The translations under genes were made by a program, and so were the position numbers. Positions 1-5,457 of a stretch of DNA of 5,621 bases are shown one piece after another. This DNA is from Sulfurovum sp. (GTDB lineage Bacteria > Campylobacterota > Campylobacteria > Campylobacterales > Sulfurovaceae). Under the pieces are notes generated by a model. The model was not told where the DNA came from. It was given only the letters and a program-made list of their open reading frames with translations, and did not search any database. Numbering within the stretch: the first letter of the stretch is position 1; each line of letters starts with the position of its first letter. Where the stretch lies: the NCBI GenBank assembly GCA_027046415.1, contig JALTYW010000032.1:1-5621 (forward strand), given 5' to 3'.

Positions 1-11
1 AGGGGGTATGC

Positions 12-1478
12 ATGCAGTCAAACGCAGCATTGGAATACGATTATTCCGTAGCAAAATTGTTTACCTATACAACAATTTTGTTTGGATTTTTAGGTATGCT
101 GATTGGTACGCTTATTGCGGCACAGTTAGCATTTCCAGAACTGAACTATCTACTCGGCGAGTACGGTACGTTCTCAAGACTTAGACCACTTCATACTAAC
201 ATTGTGATCTACGGATTTACTCTGAGTGGTATCTGGGCGACTTTCTATTATGCCGGTCAGAGAGTATTGAAAGTTTCTATGGCAGAATCGAAGTTTATCA
301 TGGCAGTTGCCAAGCTTCACTTCTGGCTTTACTTTTTTGGTGCTCTGCTTGCAGTAATACTGCTTCTTCTGGGGGTAACACAGTCAAAAGAGTATGCACA
401 GTTTGAATGGCCTATTGATATTGTTGTTGTACTTATCTGGGTACTCTGGGGTATCGCAATGTTCGGTCTTATCGGTATCAGAAGAGAAAAAGCACTCTAC
501 ATCTCTATGTGGTACTACATTGCATGTTTCCTCGGAATCGCGATGCTTTACCTCTTCAACAACATGTCTGTACCGACATATTTCGTTTCCGGAAATATAG
601 GTAATATCCTGCACTCTGTTTCTATGTACTCCGGTACGAACGACGCACTGGTTCAGTGGTGGTTTGGTCACAATGCGGTTGCATTCGGTTTCACTGTGCC
701 TATCGTTGCGATGATCTACTACTTCCTGCCAAAAGAGTCTGGTCAGGCTGTCTACTCTTACAAACTTTCTCTCCTCTCTTTCTGGGGTTTGATGTTTGTA
801 TATCTCTGGGCAGGTTCTCACCACCTTCTATGGTCAACTGTTCCTGACTGGATGCAGACAATGGGTTCTATTTTCTCAGTTGTACTGATCCTGCCATCTT
901 GGGGTTCAGCGATCAACATGCTCCTTACTATGAAAGGTGAATGGAACCAGCTGACTGAAAACCCACTGATCAAGTTCATGGTACTGGCATCTACATTCTA
1001 TATGCTCTCTACTCTTGAAGGACCGATTCAGGCGATCAAATCAGTTAACGCGATTGCGCACTTTACAGACTGGATTCCCGGACACGTTCACGATGGTGTA
1101 CTCGGTTGGGTTGTATTCATGATTATGGCAGCACTCTTCCACATGGCACCAAGAATGTTCAAAAGAGAGATCTACTCCAAAAAGCTGATGGAAGCGCAGT
1201 TCTGGCTTCAGACAACAGCAGTTGTTCTCTACTTTACCTCTATGTGGATCGCAGGTATCACTCAGGGTATGATGTGGAGAGCGGTAGACGAGTACGGTAA
1301 CCTGATGTATTCATTCATCGATACAGTAACGGTACTGCATCCATACTATGCGATTAGAGCACTTGCTGGTGTACTTTACCTAACAGGGTTCTTGATGTTC
1401 GCTTACAACATGGTTAAAACGATGACTTCTTCAAGAGAACTCTCTGAAGAACCACAGTTTAGATCACCTATGGCATAA
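12..1478 (+). CDS. ccoN: cbb3-type cytochrome c oxidase catalytic subunit I (CcoN)
   Basis: Catalytic subunit of the high-affinity cbb3 terminal oxidase in the inner membrane; it reduces O2 to water and pumps protons. The 488-residue, strongly hydrophobic protein fits the usual CcoN length and about 12 helices. Visible cofactor residues are: His61 in RPLHTN (low-spin haem b); His220 in WWFGHN and His270-His271 in AGSHHLL (CuB); Tyr264 in YLWAGSHH, at the position of the Tyr cross-linked to the CuB histidine in cbb3 oxidases; and His358 and His360 in IPGHVHDG (haem b3 and haem b). Trp274 follows HHLL where many proteobacterial CcoN have Tyr; as I recall, this is usual in Campylobacterota. The ATG at 12 is chosen because it is preceded by AGGGGG (1-6) at 5-base spacing; an ATG at 8 is out of frame. 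First gene of the ccoNOQP unit; the operon promoter lies outside the window. Confidence 0.98.
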   Translation: MQSNAALEYDYSVAKLFTYTTILFGFLGMLIGTLIAAQLAFPELNYLLGEYGTFSRLRPLHTNIVIYGFTLSGIWATFYYAGQRVLKVSMAESKFIMAVAKLHFWLYFFGALLAVILLLLGVTQSKEYAQFEWPIDIVVVLIWVLWGIAMFGLIGIRREKALYISMWYYIACFLGIAMLYLFNNMSVPTYFVSGNIGNILHSVSMYSGTNDALVQWWFGHNAVAFGFTVPIVAMIYYFLPKESGQAVYSYKLSLLSFWGLMFVYLWAGSHHLLWSTVPDWMQTMGSIFSVVLILPSWGSAINMLLTMKGEWNQLTENPLIKFMVLASTFYMLSTLEGPIQAIKSVNAIAHFTDWIPGHVHDGVLGWVVFMIMAALFHMAPRMFKREIYSKKLMEAQFWLQTTAVVLYFTSMWIAGITQGMMWRAVDEYGNLMYSFIDTVTVLHPYYAIRALAGVLYLTGFLMFAYNMVKTMTSSRELSEEPQFRSPMA

Positions 1479-1489
1479 GGAGGTAGGTT

Positions 1490-2179
1490 ATGTTTCATTG
1501 GTTAGAGAAAAATCCATTCCTCTTTTCTGTAGGGGTGTTCTTGGTTATTGCATTTGCAGGTATTATTGAAATTCTGCCAAACTTTGCTGAGGCATCAAGA
1601 CCGGTAGCGGGACTTCGTCCTTACACTGTACTTGAGCTTGCAGGTAAAGAAGTTTACAAAAAAGACAACTGTATTGCGTGTCACTCTCAGTTGATCCGTC
1701 CATTCAAAGCGGAGACAGACAGATATGGTCAGTATTCACTCTCTGGAGAGTATGCGTATGACAGACCGTTCCTTTGGGGTTCTAAAAGAACCGGTCCGGA
1801 CCTTCACCGTGTAGGTGACTACAGAACGACTGATTGGCATGAAAACCATATGTGGGATCCTACTTCGGTGGTACCTGGTTCAATCATGCCTGCTTACAAG
1901 CATCAGTTCAAAAACATTGCAGATCTCGAAACTGCCTATGCAGAAGCTGTGACTGTTAAAAATGTCTTCAATGTACCTTACGGAGATGACATCAAGCCAG
2001 GGAAAGAGGCATGGGAAGCATACAAGCCAAAAGTGCTTGCTGAAGCCAAAAAGATCGCTGCTGATATGAAAAACAAGGATGTGAAAGATGCAGTTGCCAG
2101 AGGTGAAGTACCTGAAATTGTAGCAATGATCGCATACTTGAATGCTCTTGGATCAAGCAGATACGAGGCGAAAAAGTAA
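1490..2179 (+). CDS. ccoO: cbb3-type cytochrome c oxidase mono-haem subunit II (CcoO)
   Basis: Membrane-anchored mono-haem cytochrome c that relays electrons from CcoP to the CcoN active site on the periplasmic side. The 229-residue protein has one N-terminal membrane helix (about residues 10-30). The haem c motif is CIACH (Cys61, Cys64, His65), followed by the family signature SQLIRPF. Met133 in GSIMPAY is the likely distal haem ligand. The FLWGSKRTGPDLHRVG stretch (94-109) is a strong CcoO hallmark. A Lys/Ala-rich, probably helical segment (about 170-205) sits before the final helix. It starts 11 bases after ccoN, behind a near-perfect Shine-Dalgarno AAGGAGGT (1477-1484) that overlaps the ccoN stop codon. 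Confidence 0.98.
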   Translation: MFHWLEKNPFLFSVGVFLVIAFAGIIEILPNFAEASRPVAGLRPYTVLELAGKEVYKKDNCIACHSQLIRPFKAETDRYGQYSLSGEYAYDRPFLWGSKRTGPDLHRVGDYRTTDWHENHMWDPTSVVPGSIMPAYKHQFKNIADLETAYAEAVTVKNVFNVPYGDDIKPGKEAWEAYKPKVLAEAKKIAADMKNKDVKDAVARGEVPEIVAMIAYLNALGSSRYEAKK

Positions 2180-2183
2180 GTAG

Positions 2184-2402
2184 ATGGGCATAAGAGAACT
2201 TCAAGGCTATGCCAGTTTCTTTATGACCATTTTTTTGGTAGTGATGTTGTACGGGTATATCATCTACCTGTACAGGAGTGAGAAGAAAGGGAAGAAGGAT
2301 TACGAAAAGCTGGGGAAGATCGCACTCGATGATGAGCTCGACTCTACCCCCATCAATACCAGTGATCCGCTTCCAAGCGATAAGAAGGAGCAAAATAAAT
2401 GA
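2184..2402 (+). CDS. ccoQ: cbb3-type cytochrome c oxidase small subunit (CcoQ/FixQ)
   Basis: Small non-haem subunit; in this family CcoQ stabilises the CcoP-CcoNO interaction rather than carrying electrons. The 72-residue protein has one membrane helix (about residues 11-30), a basic patch (RSEKKGKKDYEK) and an acidic tail starting ALDDELDSTP. This is the usual Campylobacterota CcoQ layout (DYEK, LDDELD). The start lies only 4 bases after the ccoO stop and has no clear Shine-Dalgarno sequence (GAGG is about 15 bases upstream), so translation is probably coupled to ccoO. The 3' end overlaps the ccoP start by 4 bases (ATGA). Position between ccoO and ccoP supports the call. Confidence 0.93.
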   Translation: MGIRELQGYASFFMTIFLVVMLYGYIIYLYRSEKKGKKDYEKLGKIALDDELDSTPINTSDPLPSDKKEQNK

Positions 2403-3286
2403 ATGCATTAGTAATTAAAGCATTGGCATTTGCAGCGGTACTGATTGTTGGTACACTGATCGTTGTAAAGCAGATGAACATTGACCTGAGTGACCCGATC
2501 AATGCACTGACTATGCTTGGTGCAGTAGCGATTGCGGTACTCGCATTTGGTGTCTCGGCAAAATATATTGCCCAGATGAAGACAGATACAGCACAGGGTG
2601 AGCTTGCTGAAGAGAACTGGGATGGTATCGGTGAATATAAAAATGAACTGCCTGCAGGTTGGGCATACTCTTTCCTTGGTACGCTGATTTGGGCACTGTG
2701 GTACTGGCAGTTTGGTTATCCGGTCAATGCCTACAGCCAGATAGGTGAGTGGAATGAAGAGACAAAAGCTTACAATAAAAAGTTTGAAGAGGCACACAAA
2801 ACGACTGATAAGGCAACCCTTAAAGAGATGGGTGAATCTATCTTCCTCGTACAGTGTGCACCTTGTCACGGTACTACGGGTGACGGACTTTCTGGAAAAG
2901 CACAGGATTTTGGTGCCAGAATGACAAAAGAGCAGATTCTCTATACAATCGAGCATGGTTCCAACCAGCTTGGATACCCAATGGGTGCAATGCCTCCAGG
3001 TATGGCATCTGGTAAAGATGCTGAAGAGATCGCAGCTTGGATTGCCGGTGGTATGAAGGGTGAGCAGCCTGCAGCGTTTGCAACATGTGCAGGATGTCAC
3101 GGAGCAGATGGCAAGGGTAACAACGGAATGTCACCTAACCTTGCCGAGTATGACCTTACACTGGTACAGCATACGCTTGAGCATGGTAAAAAAGGTATGA
3201 TCGGTAAAATGCCTTCATTCAAAACAAGAATGACACCGGTTCAGGAAAAAGCACTGACTGAGTATATCCAGTCTCTGAAGAACTAA
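2399..3286 (+). CDS. ccoP: cbb3-type cytochrome c oxidase di-haem subunit III (CcoP)
   Basis: Di-haem cytochrome c subunit that accepts electrons from soluble cytochrome c or the bc1 complex and passes them to CcoO. In the 295-residue protein, hydrophobic segments lie at about 5-24, 35-54 and 87-104. The last is preceded by the CcoP signature WDGIGEYKNELPAGW. Haem domain 1 has CAPCH (Cys153, Cys156, His157) with Met198 in GAMPPG as likely axial ligand. Haem domain 2 has CAGCH (Cys230, Cys233, His234) with Met271 in GKMPSF. Two features are unusual against the textbook family: an apparent extra N-terminal membrane helix, and a very short link (about 16 residues) between the end of domain 1 and the second CxxCH. 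The start overlaps the ccoQ stop as ATGA and has AAGGAG (2385-2390) at 8-base spacing. Confidence 0.97.
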   Translation: MNALVIKALAFAAVLIVGTLIVVKQMNIDLSDPINALTMLGAVAIAVLAFGVSAKYIAQMKTDTAQGELAEENWDGIGEYKNELPAGWAYSFLGTLIWALWYWQFGYPVNAYSQIGEWNEETKAYNKKFEEAHKTTDKATLKEMGESIFLVQCAPCHGTTGDGLSGKAQDFGARMTKEQILYTIEHGSNQLGYPMGAMPPGMASGKDAEEIAAWIAGGMKGEQPAAFATCAGCHGADGKGNNGMSPNLAEYDLTLVQHTLEHGKKGMIGKMPSFKTRMTPVQEKALTEYIQSLKN

Positions 3287-3296
3287 GGAGTAGAAG

Positions 3297-3527
3297 ATGG
3301 CAGAAAATACAAACAGATCAGTATTTGGTCTTAATGGTGTAACAGGTATGCTGATTGCAACAGTACTGCTGCTGAGCATTCTTGTGTTCCTGACAGTATG
3401 GGGACTGGGTGTACAGCAGAAGTCTGCAACCAATCCTTACGATCCGGCACCGATTGTCGGAAGTCTGGATAACGTGAAGATGATCAGCAAAGAGAATGCA
3501 CAGTTTGCATTTAAAGATGCTAAGTAA
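3297..3527 (+). CDS. DUF4006-family small membrane protein
   Basis: A 76-residue protein with one membrane helix (about residues 16-36) and the pattern RSVFGLNGVTGMLIATVLLL, followed by a Gln-Gln and an ATNPYDP segment. I recognise this from memory as the DUF4006 family, found directly after ccoP in Campylobacterota (Cj1486c-like in C. jejuni); function is unknown. After the helix there is a polar tail of about 36 residues, whereas remembered relatives end soon after the ATNYY-like motif, so the last 25 or so residues look like an extension. The gene starts 10 bases after ccoP with AAGGAG (3285-3290) at 6-base spacing. The context suggests a subunit or assembly aid of the cbb3 oxidase; this is inference. 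Confidence 0.85.
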   Translation: MAENTNRSVFGLNGVTGMLIATVLLLSILVFLTVWGLGVQQKSATNPYDPAPIVGSLDNVKMISKENAQFAFKDAK

Positions 3528-3544
3528 TTCATAAAGGATATAGC

Positions 3545-3646
3545 ATGATTACAATTATGGATAAAGTACTTGGTTGGCTGATGGTCGTAACTGCTGTCTA
3601 TACAGCATGGGCGGTTCTGACACCAAACCACCTCTTTATAGGATAA
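3545..3646 (+). CDS. 33-residue single-helix microprotein in the cco operon
   Basis: A short ORF of 33 codons (ATG at 3545, TAA at 3644-3646) fills the gap between the DUF4006-like gene and the TPM-like gene. The protein begins MITIMDKVLGW and is hydrophobic from about residue 8 to 26, with Trp11 and Trp22 in the helix and a short polar end (TPNHLFIG). It has a convincing ribosome binding site, AAAGGA at 3533-3538, 6 bases before the ATG. Its stop is 3 bases before the next start, and its last codons supply that gene's Shine-Dalgarno sequence. Tight packing, a good start site and a membrane-helix composition argue for a real gene. I do not recognise a family. Size and location resemble accessory single-helix oxidase subunits such as CcoM of Pseudomonas stutzeri, but no homology can be claimed. 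Confidence 0.72.
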   Translation: MITIMDKVLGWLMVVTAVYTAWAVLTPNHLFIG

Positions 3647-3649
3647 AAT

Positions 3650-4279
3650 ATGAACAAAGTCAAAGCAAGGTTCTCCTTGCTTGCTTTGCTGCTACCGCTT
3701 CTGCTTAATGCAACTTCAATTCTTCGAAATGACATTCTTAACAACGCTGCTTCACAATATGTTGAACAGATAGGTGATGAACTGTTTGCCAAAACAGGTA
3801 TACACGGGTATGTGATTGCGACGAATGAGCACTTTCCGGAGCGTTTTAATCTGGTAGCGTACAGTAAGCGGTATGAAGCAAATGCAAGCAAGCCTTATGT
3901 GATGCTGATTTTCGCACCCAATGCGATCATTACAGCCAAATCCCAAAGAAAGGGAAGAGTCGGTATCATTCCCTCTTCCAAAGAGATTGCCTCTATGTAT
4001 GACCGGGGTGATATATTGGATGCAACAATTGATGTGGTAGCATCAGTTGACAAGAATAAAGTTGAAGACAAACATGCCATAGGTATTGTGCAAGGGTTTT
4101 CGGAACTTGCAGACCAGATTGCCGCTGCAAAAGGAGTGACGCTTGAACACACCATCAAAGAGACCCGACAGGGTATCTGGGTGGTACAGGTGATTGTACT
4201 GATTGGGGCGGCACTTGTTTTCTGGATGTTTATTTTCAGACCGATTTTTATAAGGATAAGAGATGGCAAGAAAGCCTAA
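3650..4279 (+). CDS. Membrane-anchored periplasmic protein with TPM-like domain
   Basis: A 209-residue protein with a cleavable-looking signal peptide (residues 1-22, hydrophobic LLALLLPLLL, then NATS), a periplasmic domain (about 25-172), and a C-terminal membrane helix (about 176-198) ending in the basic sequence RIRDGKKA. The domain order resembles TPM-domain proteins: a helix like YVEQIGDELFAKTGIHGYVI near the start, a hydrophobic strand PYVMLIFAPN in the middle, and an amphipathic helix GFSELADQIAAAKG near the end. I infer a divergent TPM-like fold from this pattern; clear metal-binding residues are not obvious. It lies between ccoP and fixH in the operon, as similar proteins do in other Campylobacterota clusters as I recall, suggesting a role in oxidase assembly. 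The start has TAGGA (3639-3643) at 6-base spacing; the 3' end overlaps fixH by 17 bases. Confidence 0.85.
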   Translation: MNKVKARFSLLALLLPLLLNATSILRNDILNNAASQYVEQIGDELFAKTGIHGYVIATNEHFPERFNLVAYSKRYEANASKPYVMLIFAPNAIITAKSQRKGRVGIIPSSKEIASMYDRGDILDATIDVVASVDKNKVEDKHAIGIVQGFSELADQIAAAKGVTLEHTIKETRQGIWVVQVIVLIGAALVFWMFIFRPIFIRIRDGKKA

Positions 4280-4814
4280 GGAAAAGAGTTATTGGCCCCA
4301 TATGATCATGGGGTTTCTCATTATCGGTATTACACTTAGCTACTGGACTGTCAAATCTGCCAGTTCTGTACCGGTACAGGAGACCAATGATTATATGATG
4401 AAGTATCAGCAGGCAGATATTCACATCAATGATATTTTGGCAAAAAAACGGCGTTTTGACGGTGCCTATATGATTGCACTCGATGGTGTACAAAAAGCAA
4501 AACTTGAACTTGAGAATGTCAAACGTGCCAAAGAGGAGGAGGTAGTACTGCTGCATGCAGGTGCCAATACTTTTACCTACCGTGTGGTTGATAAGCAGAG
4601 CCGTCCGGTTGATGGTGTCAAGGTTGACTTTTTGCTGACCAGACCACATACGGATAAAGACGATGTGCTACTCAAGGATATCCCTAAAAAGGGAACCGAA
4701 TATATTGCAGAGGTAAATGTCAGTAAACCGGGCAGGTACATTTTACGTCTTAAAGCAGCAGTTGATAAAGATACCGTTGGCTATATGGATGCTCCGGCAT
4801 ATTTGAACCCGTAG
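4263..4814 (+). CDS. ccoH: FixH/CcoH-family cbb3 oxidase assembly protein
   Basis: A 183-residue protein with a short basic cytoplasmic start (MARKPKEK), the FixH-like YWPHMIMGF entry, one membrane helix (about 13-30), a linker containing the ETNDYMMKYQQ segment typical of FixH (about 40-50), and a C-terminal beta-rich domain (about 95-180) with VDKQSRPVDGVKVDF and SKPGRYILRL. This matches the FixH family (YtkA-like immunoglobulin fold). CcoH is known to interact with CcoN and is needed for stable cbb3 assembly. It starts inside the upstream gene (17-base overlap) with AAGGA (4252-4256) at 6-base spacing, so translation is probably coupled. It is the last gene of the operon; hairpins follow immediately. 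Family call is by motif and position; the exact symbol (ccoH or fixH) is conventional. Confidence 0.85.
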   Translation: MARKPKEKSYWPHMIMGFLIIGITLSYWTVKSASSVPVQETNDYMMKYQQADIHINDILAKKRRFDGAYMIALDGVQKAKLELENVKRAKEEEVVLLHAGANTFTYRVVDKQSRPVDGVKVDFLLTRPHTDKDDVLLKDIPKKGTEYIAEVNVSKPGRYILRLKAAVDKDTVGYMDAPAYLNP

Positions 4815-4836
4815 GGTATTGTCATCTGACAATACC
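4815..4836. repeat. 10-bp inverted repeat directly after fixH stop
   Basis: GGTATTGTCA (4815-4824) and TGACAATACC (4827-4836) are perfect reverse complements separated by TC, giving a 9-bp stem with a 4-base loop. The stem begins at the base after the fixH TAG. No T run follows on either strand, so on its own it is not a standard intrinsic terminator. It may protect the 3' end of the cco transcript or help termination together with the next hairpin. Confidence 0.6.
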
Positions 4837-4862
4837 TGCATCCCTAAATGTTTGAAGCATTG

Positions 4863-4893
4863 GTGTTGTGAAGCACAACACTCTACTTTTTTT
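4863..4893 (+). terminator. Probable Rho-independent terminator of the cco operon
   Basis: GTGTTGTG (4863-4870) pairs perfectly with CACAACAC (4874-4881) around a 3-base AAG loop. After five bases comes a run of seven T (4887-4893). This fits a modest intrinsic terminator for + strand transcripts; the spacer between stem and T run is a little long. The T run overlaps the stop codon of the convergent gene. On the - strand the hairpin lies just after that gene's stop but has no good T run, so it may act mainly in one direction. Confidence 0.6.
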
Positions 4894-5335
4894 AGTACTC
4901 TTCCTCTTTTATCTGGCTCTTTGCCCACTTTTTGATCGTCTCTCTCTGTTTCTTTGTTAATTTGGCATCTTCGTGGATAGTCAGATACATCGGCATCGGC
5001 ATGCGGAAATTGATGGTTTTGACAATTCCTTTGTAGATCTTCTGTTTTTTTGGATCATCATAGTTGCCCCACTCCTGAAAGTTGACCGCCTCGCGCCCCT
5101 CTTTGATATGGCTCTTTACCTCCAGAGAGATAGGTGAAACATGCCCATACCACGGCATTTTGGTCTCATAGGAGTGGCAGTCGTAACAGGAGTGTTTGAG
5201 CATCGCCATGATCGGCTTGGGTGCTTTGATCTCTTTATTGGGATCGATCTGTTTGGGAGGTTCTGGAATATCGATCTGTACCAACTGAAGCAGGCCGAAC
5301 ATTCCCAATATCCAAAGAGCAAGTGTTTTGAACAT
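4892..5335 (-). CDS. Haem_bd-family small membrane-anchored cytochrome c
   Basis: A 147-residue protein with an N-terminal hydrophobic segment (about residues 4-20) acting as signal or anchor, a Pro-rich linker (IDIPEPPKQIDPNKEIKAPKP, split around residue 30), then a haem-binding domain. The haem c motif is CYDCH (Cys50, Cys53, His54) followed by SYETKMPWYGHVSPIS, which closely matches the Haem_bd family pattern CYDCHSxExxxPWYxxxxPxS. EGREAVNFQEW (79-89) is also family-typical. Met112, Met114 or Met116 in FRMPMPMYL is the likely second haem ligand. It probably works in the periplasm as an electron carrier or sensor; its partner is unknown. It is convergent with the cco operon and has its own promoter. 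The start is supported by AAAAGGA (bases 5341-5347 on the + strand) at 5-base spacing. Confidence 0.88.
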   Translation of the reverse strand: MFKTLALWILGMFGLLQLVQIDIPEPPKQIDPNKEIKAPKPIMAMLKHSCYDCHSYETKMPWYGHVSPISLEVKSHIKEGREAVNFQEWGNYDDPKKQKIYKGIVKTINFRMPMPMYLTIHEDAKLTKKQRETIKKWAKSQIKEEEY

Positions 5336-5340
5336 AGCAG

Positions 5341-5347
5341 TCCTTTT
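5341..5347 (-). promoter_or_regulatory. Ribosome binding site of the Haem_bd gene
   Basis: Read on the - strand this is AAAAGGA, five bases before the ATG at 5335-5333. It fixes the start of the small cytochrome. Confidence 0.7.
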
Positions 5348-5356
5348 TTGGGTGTG

Positions 5357-5383
5357 ATTATACCGTGCTTATGTAAATGACAA
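5357..5383 (-). promoter_or_regulatory. Sigma70-type promoter of the Haem_bd gene
   Basis: On the - strand a perfect TATAAT lies at 5362-5357, with a TTGTCA -35-like hexamer at 5383-5378. The spacing is 15 bases, shorter than the ideal 17. A transcript would start near 5350, leaving a leader of about 15 bases that just contains the Shine-Dalgarno sequence. In Campylobacterota the -35 box is weakly conserved, so the -10 is the stronger evidence. Confidence 0.6.
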
Positions 5384-5441
5384 GGCAAACCCGGGATATA
5401 TGACAATTTGAAAGATTACTGCTTTCCTTTGCGTGAGTGTA

Positions 5442-5450
5442 TGCTATACT
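5442..5450 (+). promoter_or_regulatory. Extended -10 promoter of the addB-like gene
   Basis: TGCTATACT matches an extended -10 element (TGnTATAAT) at 8 of 9 positions, counting n as free. The ATG at 5458 is only 7 bases after its last base, so the predicted start of transcription falls at or within about two bases of the start codon. No clear -35 is seen (TTTCCT near 5423 is poor), which an extended -10 can tolerate. Confidence 0.55.
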
Positions 5451-5457
5451 CTTTTTC

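Noticed and set aside
8..10. ATG at 8 as an alternative ccoN start
   Set aside because: It is out of frame with ccoN and too close to AGGGGG; the ATG at 12 gives the conserved N-terminus and better spacing.
384..824. Antisense open frame of 146 codons opposite ccoN
   Set aside because: Low-quality composition (His/Arg/Glu/Thr-rich), fully covered by ccoN with all its catalytic residues; a shadow frame.
1992..2408. Antisense open frame spanning the end of ccoO and ccoQ
   Set aside because: Hydrophobic Leu-rich translation arises from the complement of Lys/Glu/Ala codons in ccoO and ccoQ; no start signals.
2408..3100. Long antisense open frame of 230 codons opposite ccoP
   Set aside because: The translation is Cys/Arg/Thr-rich with no fold-like pattern, and it lies wholly within a certain gene whose codon bias leaves the opposite frame open. 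No ribosome binding site or promoter was seen.
3545..3646. Assigning the microprotein as CcoS
   Set aside because: CcoS proteins are longer and carry a recognisable FWAVRSGQFDDL-like motif after the helix; none is present here.
4815..4836. First hairpin as a stand-alone intrinsic terminator
   Set aside because: No T run follows on either strand, so it is reported only as an inverted repeat.
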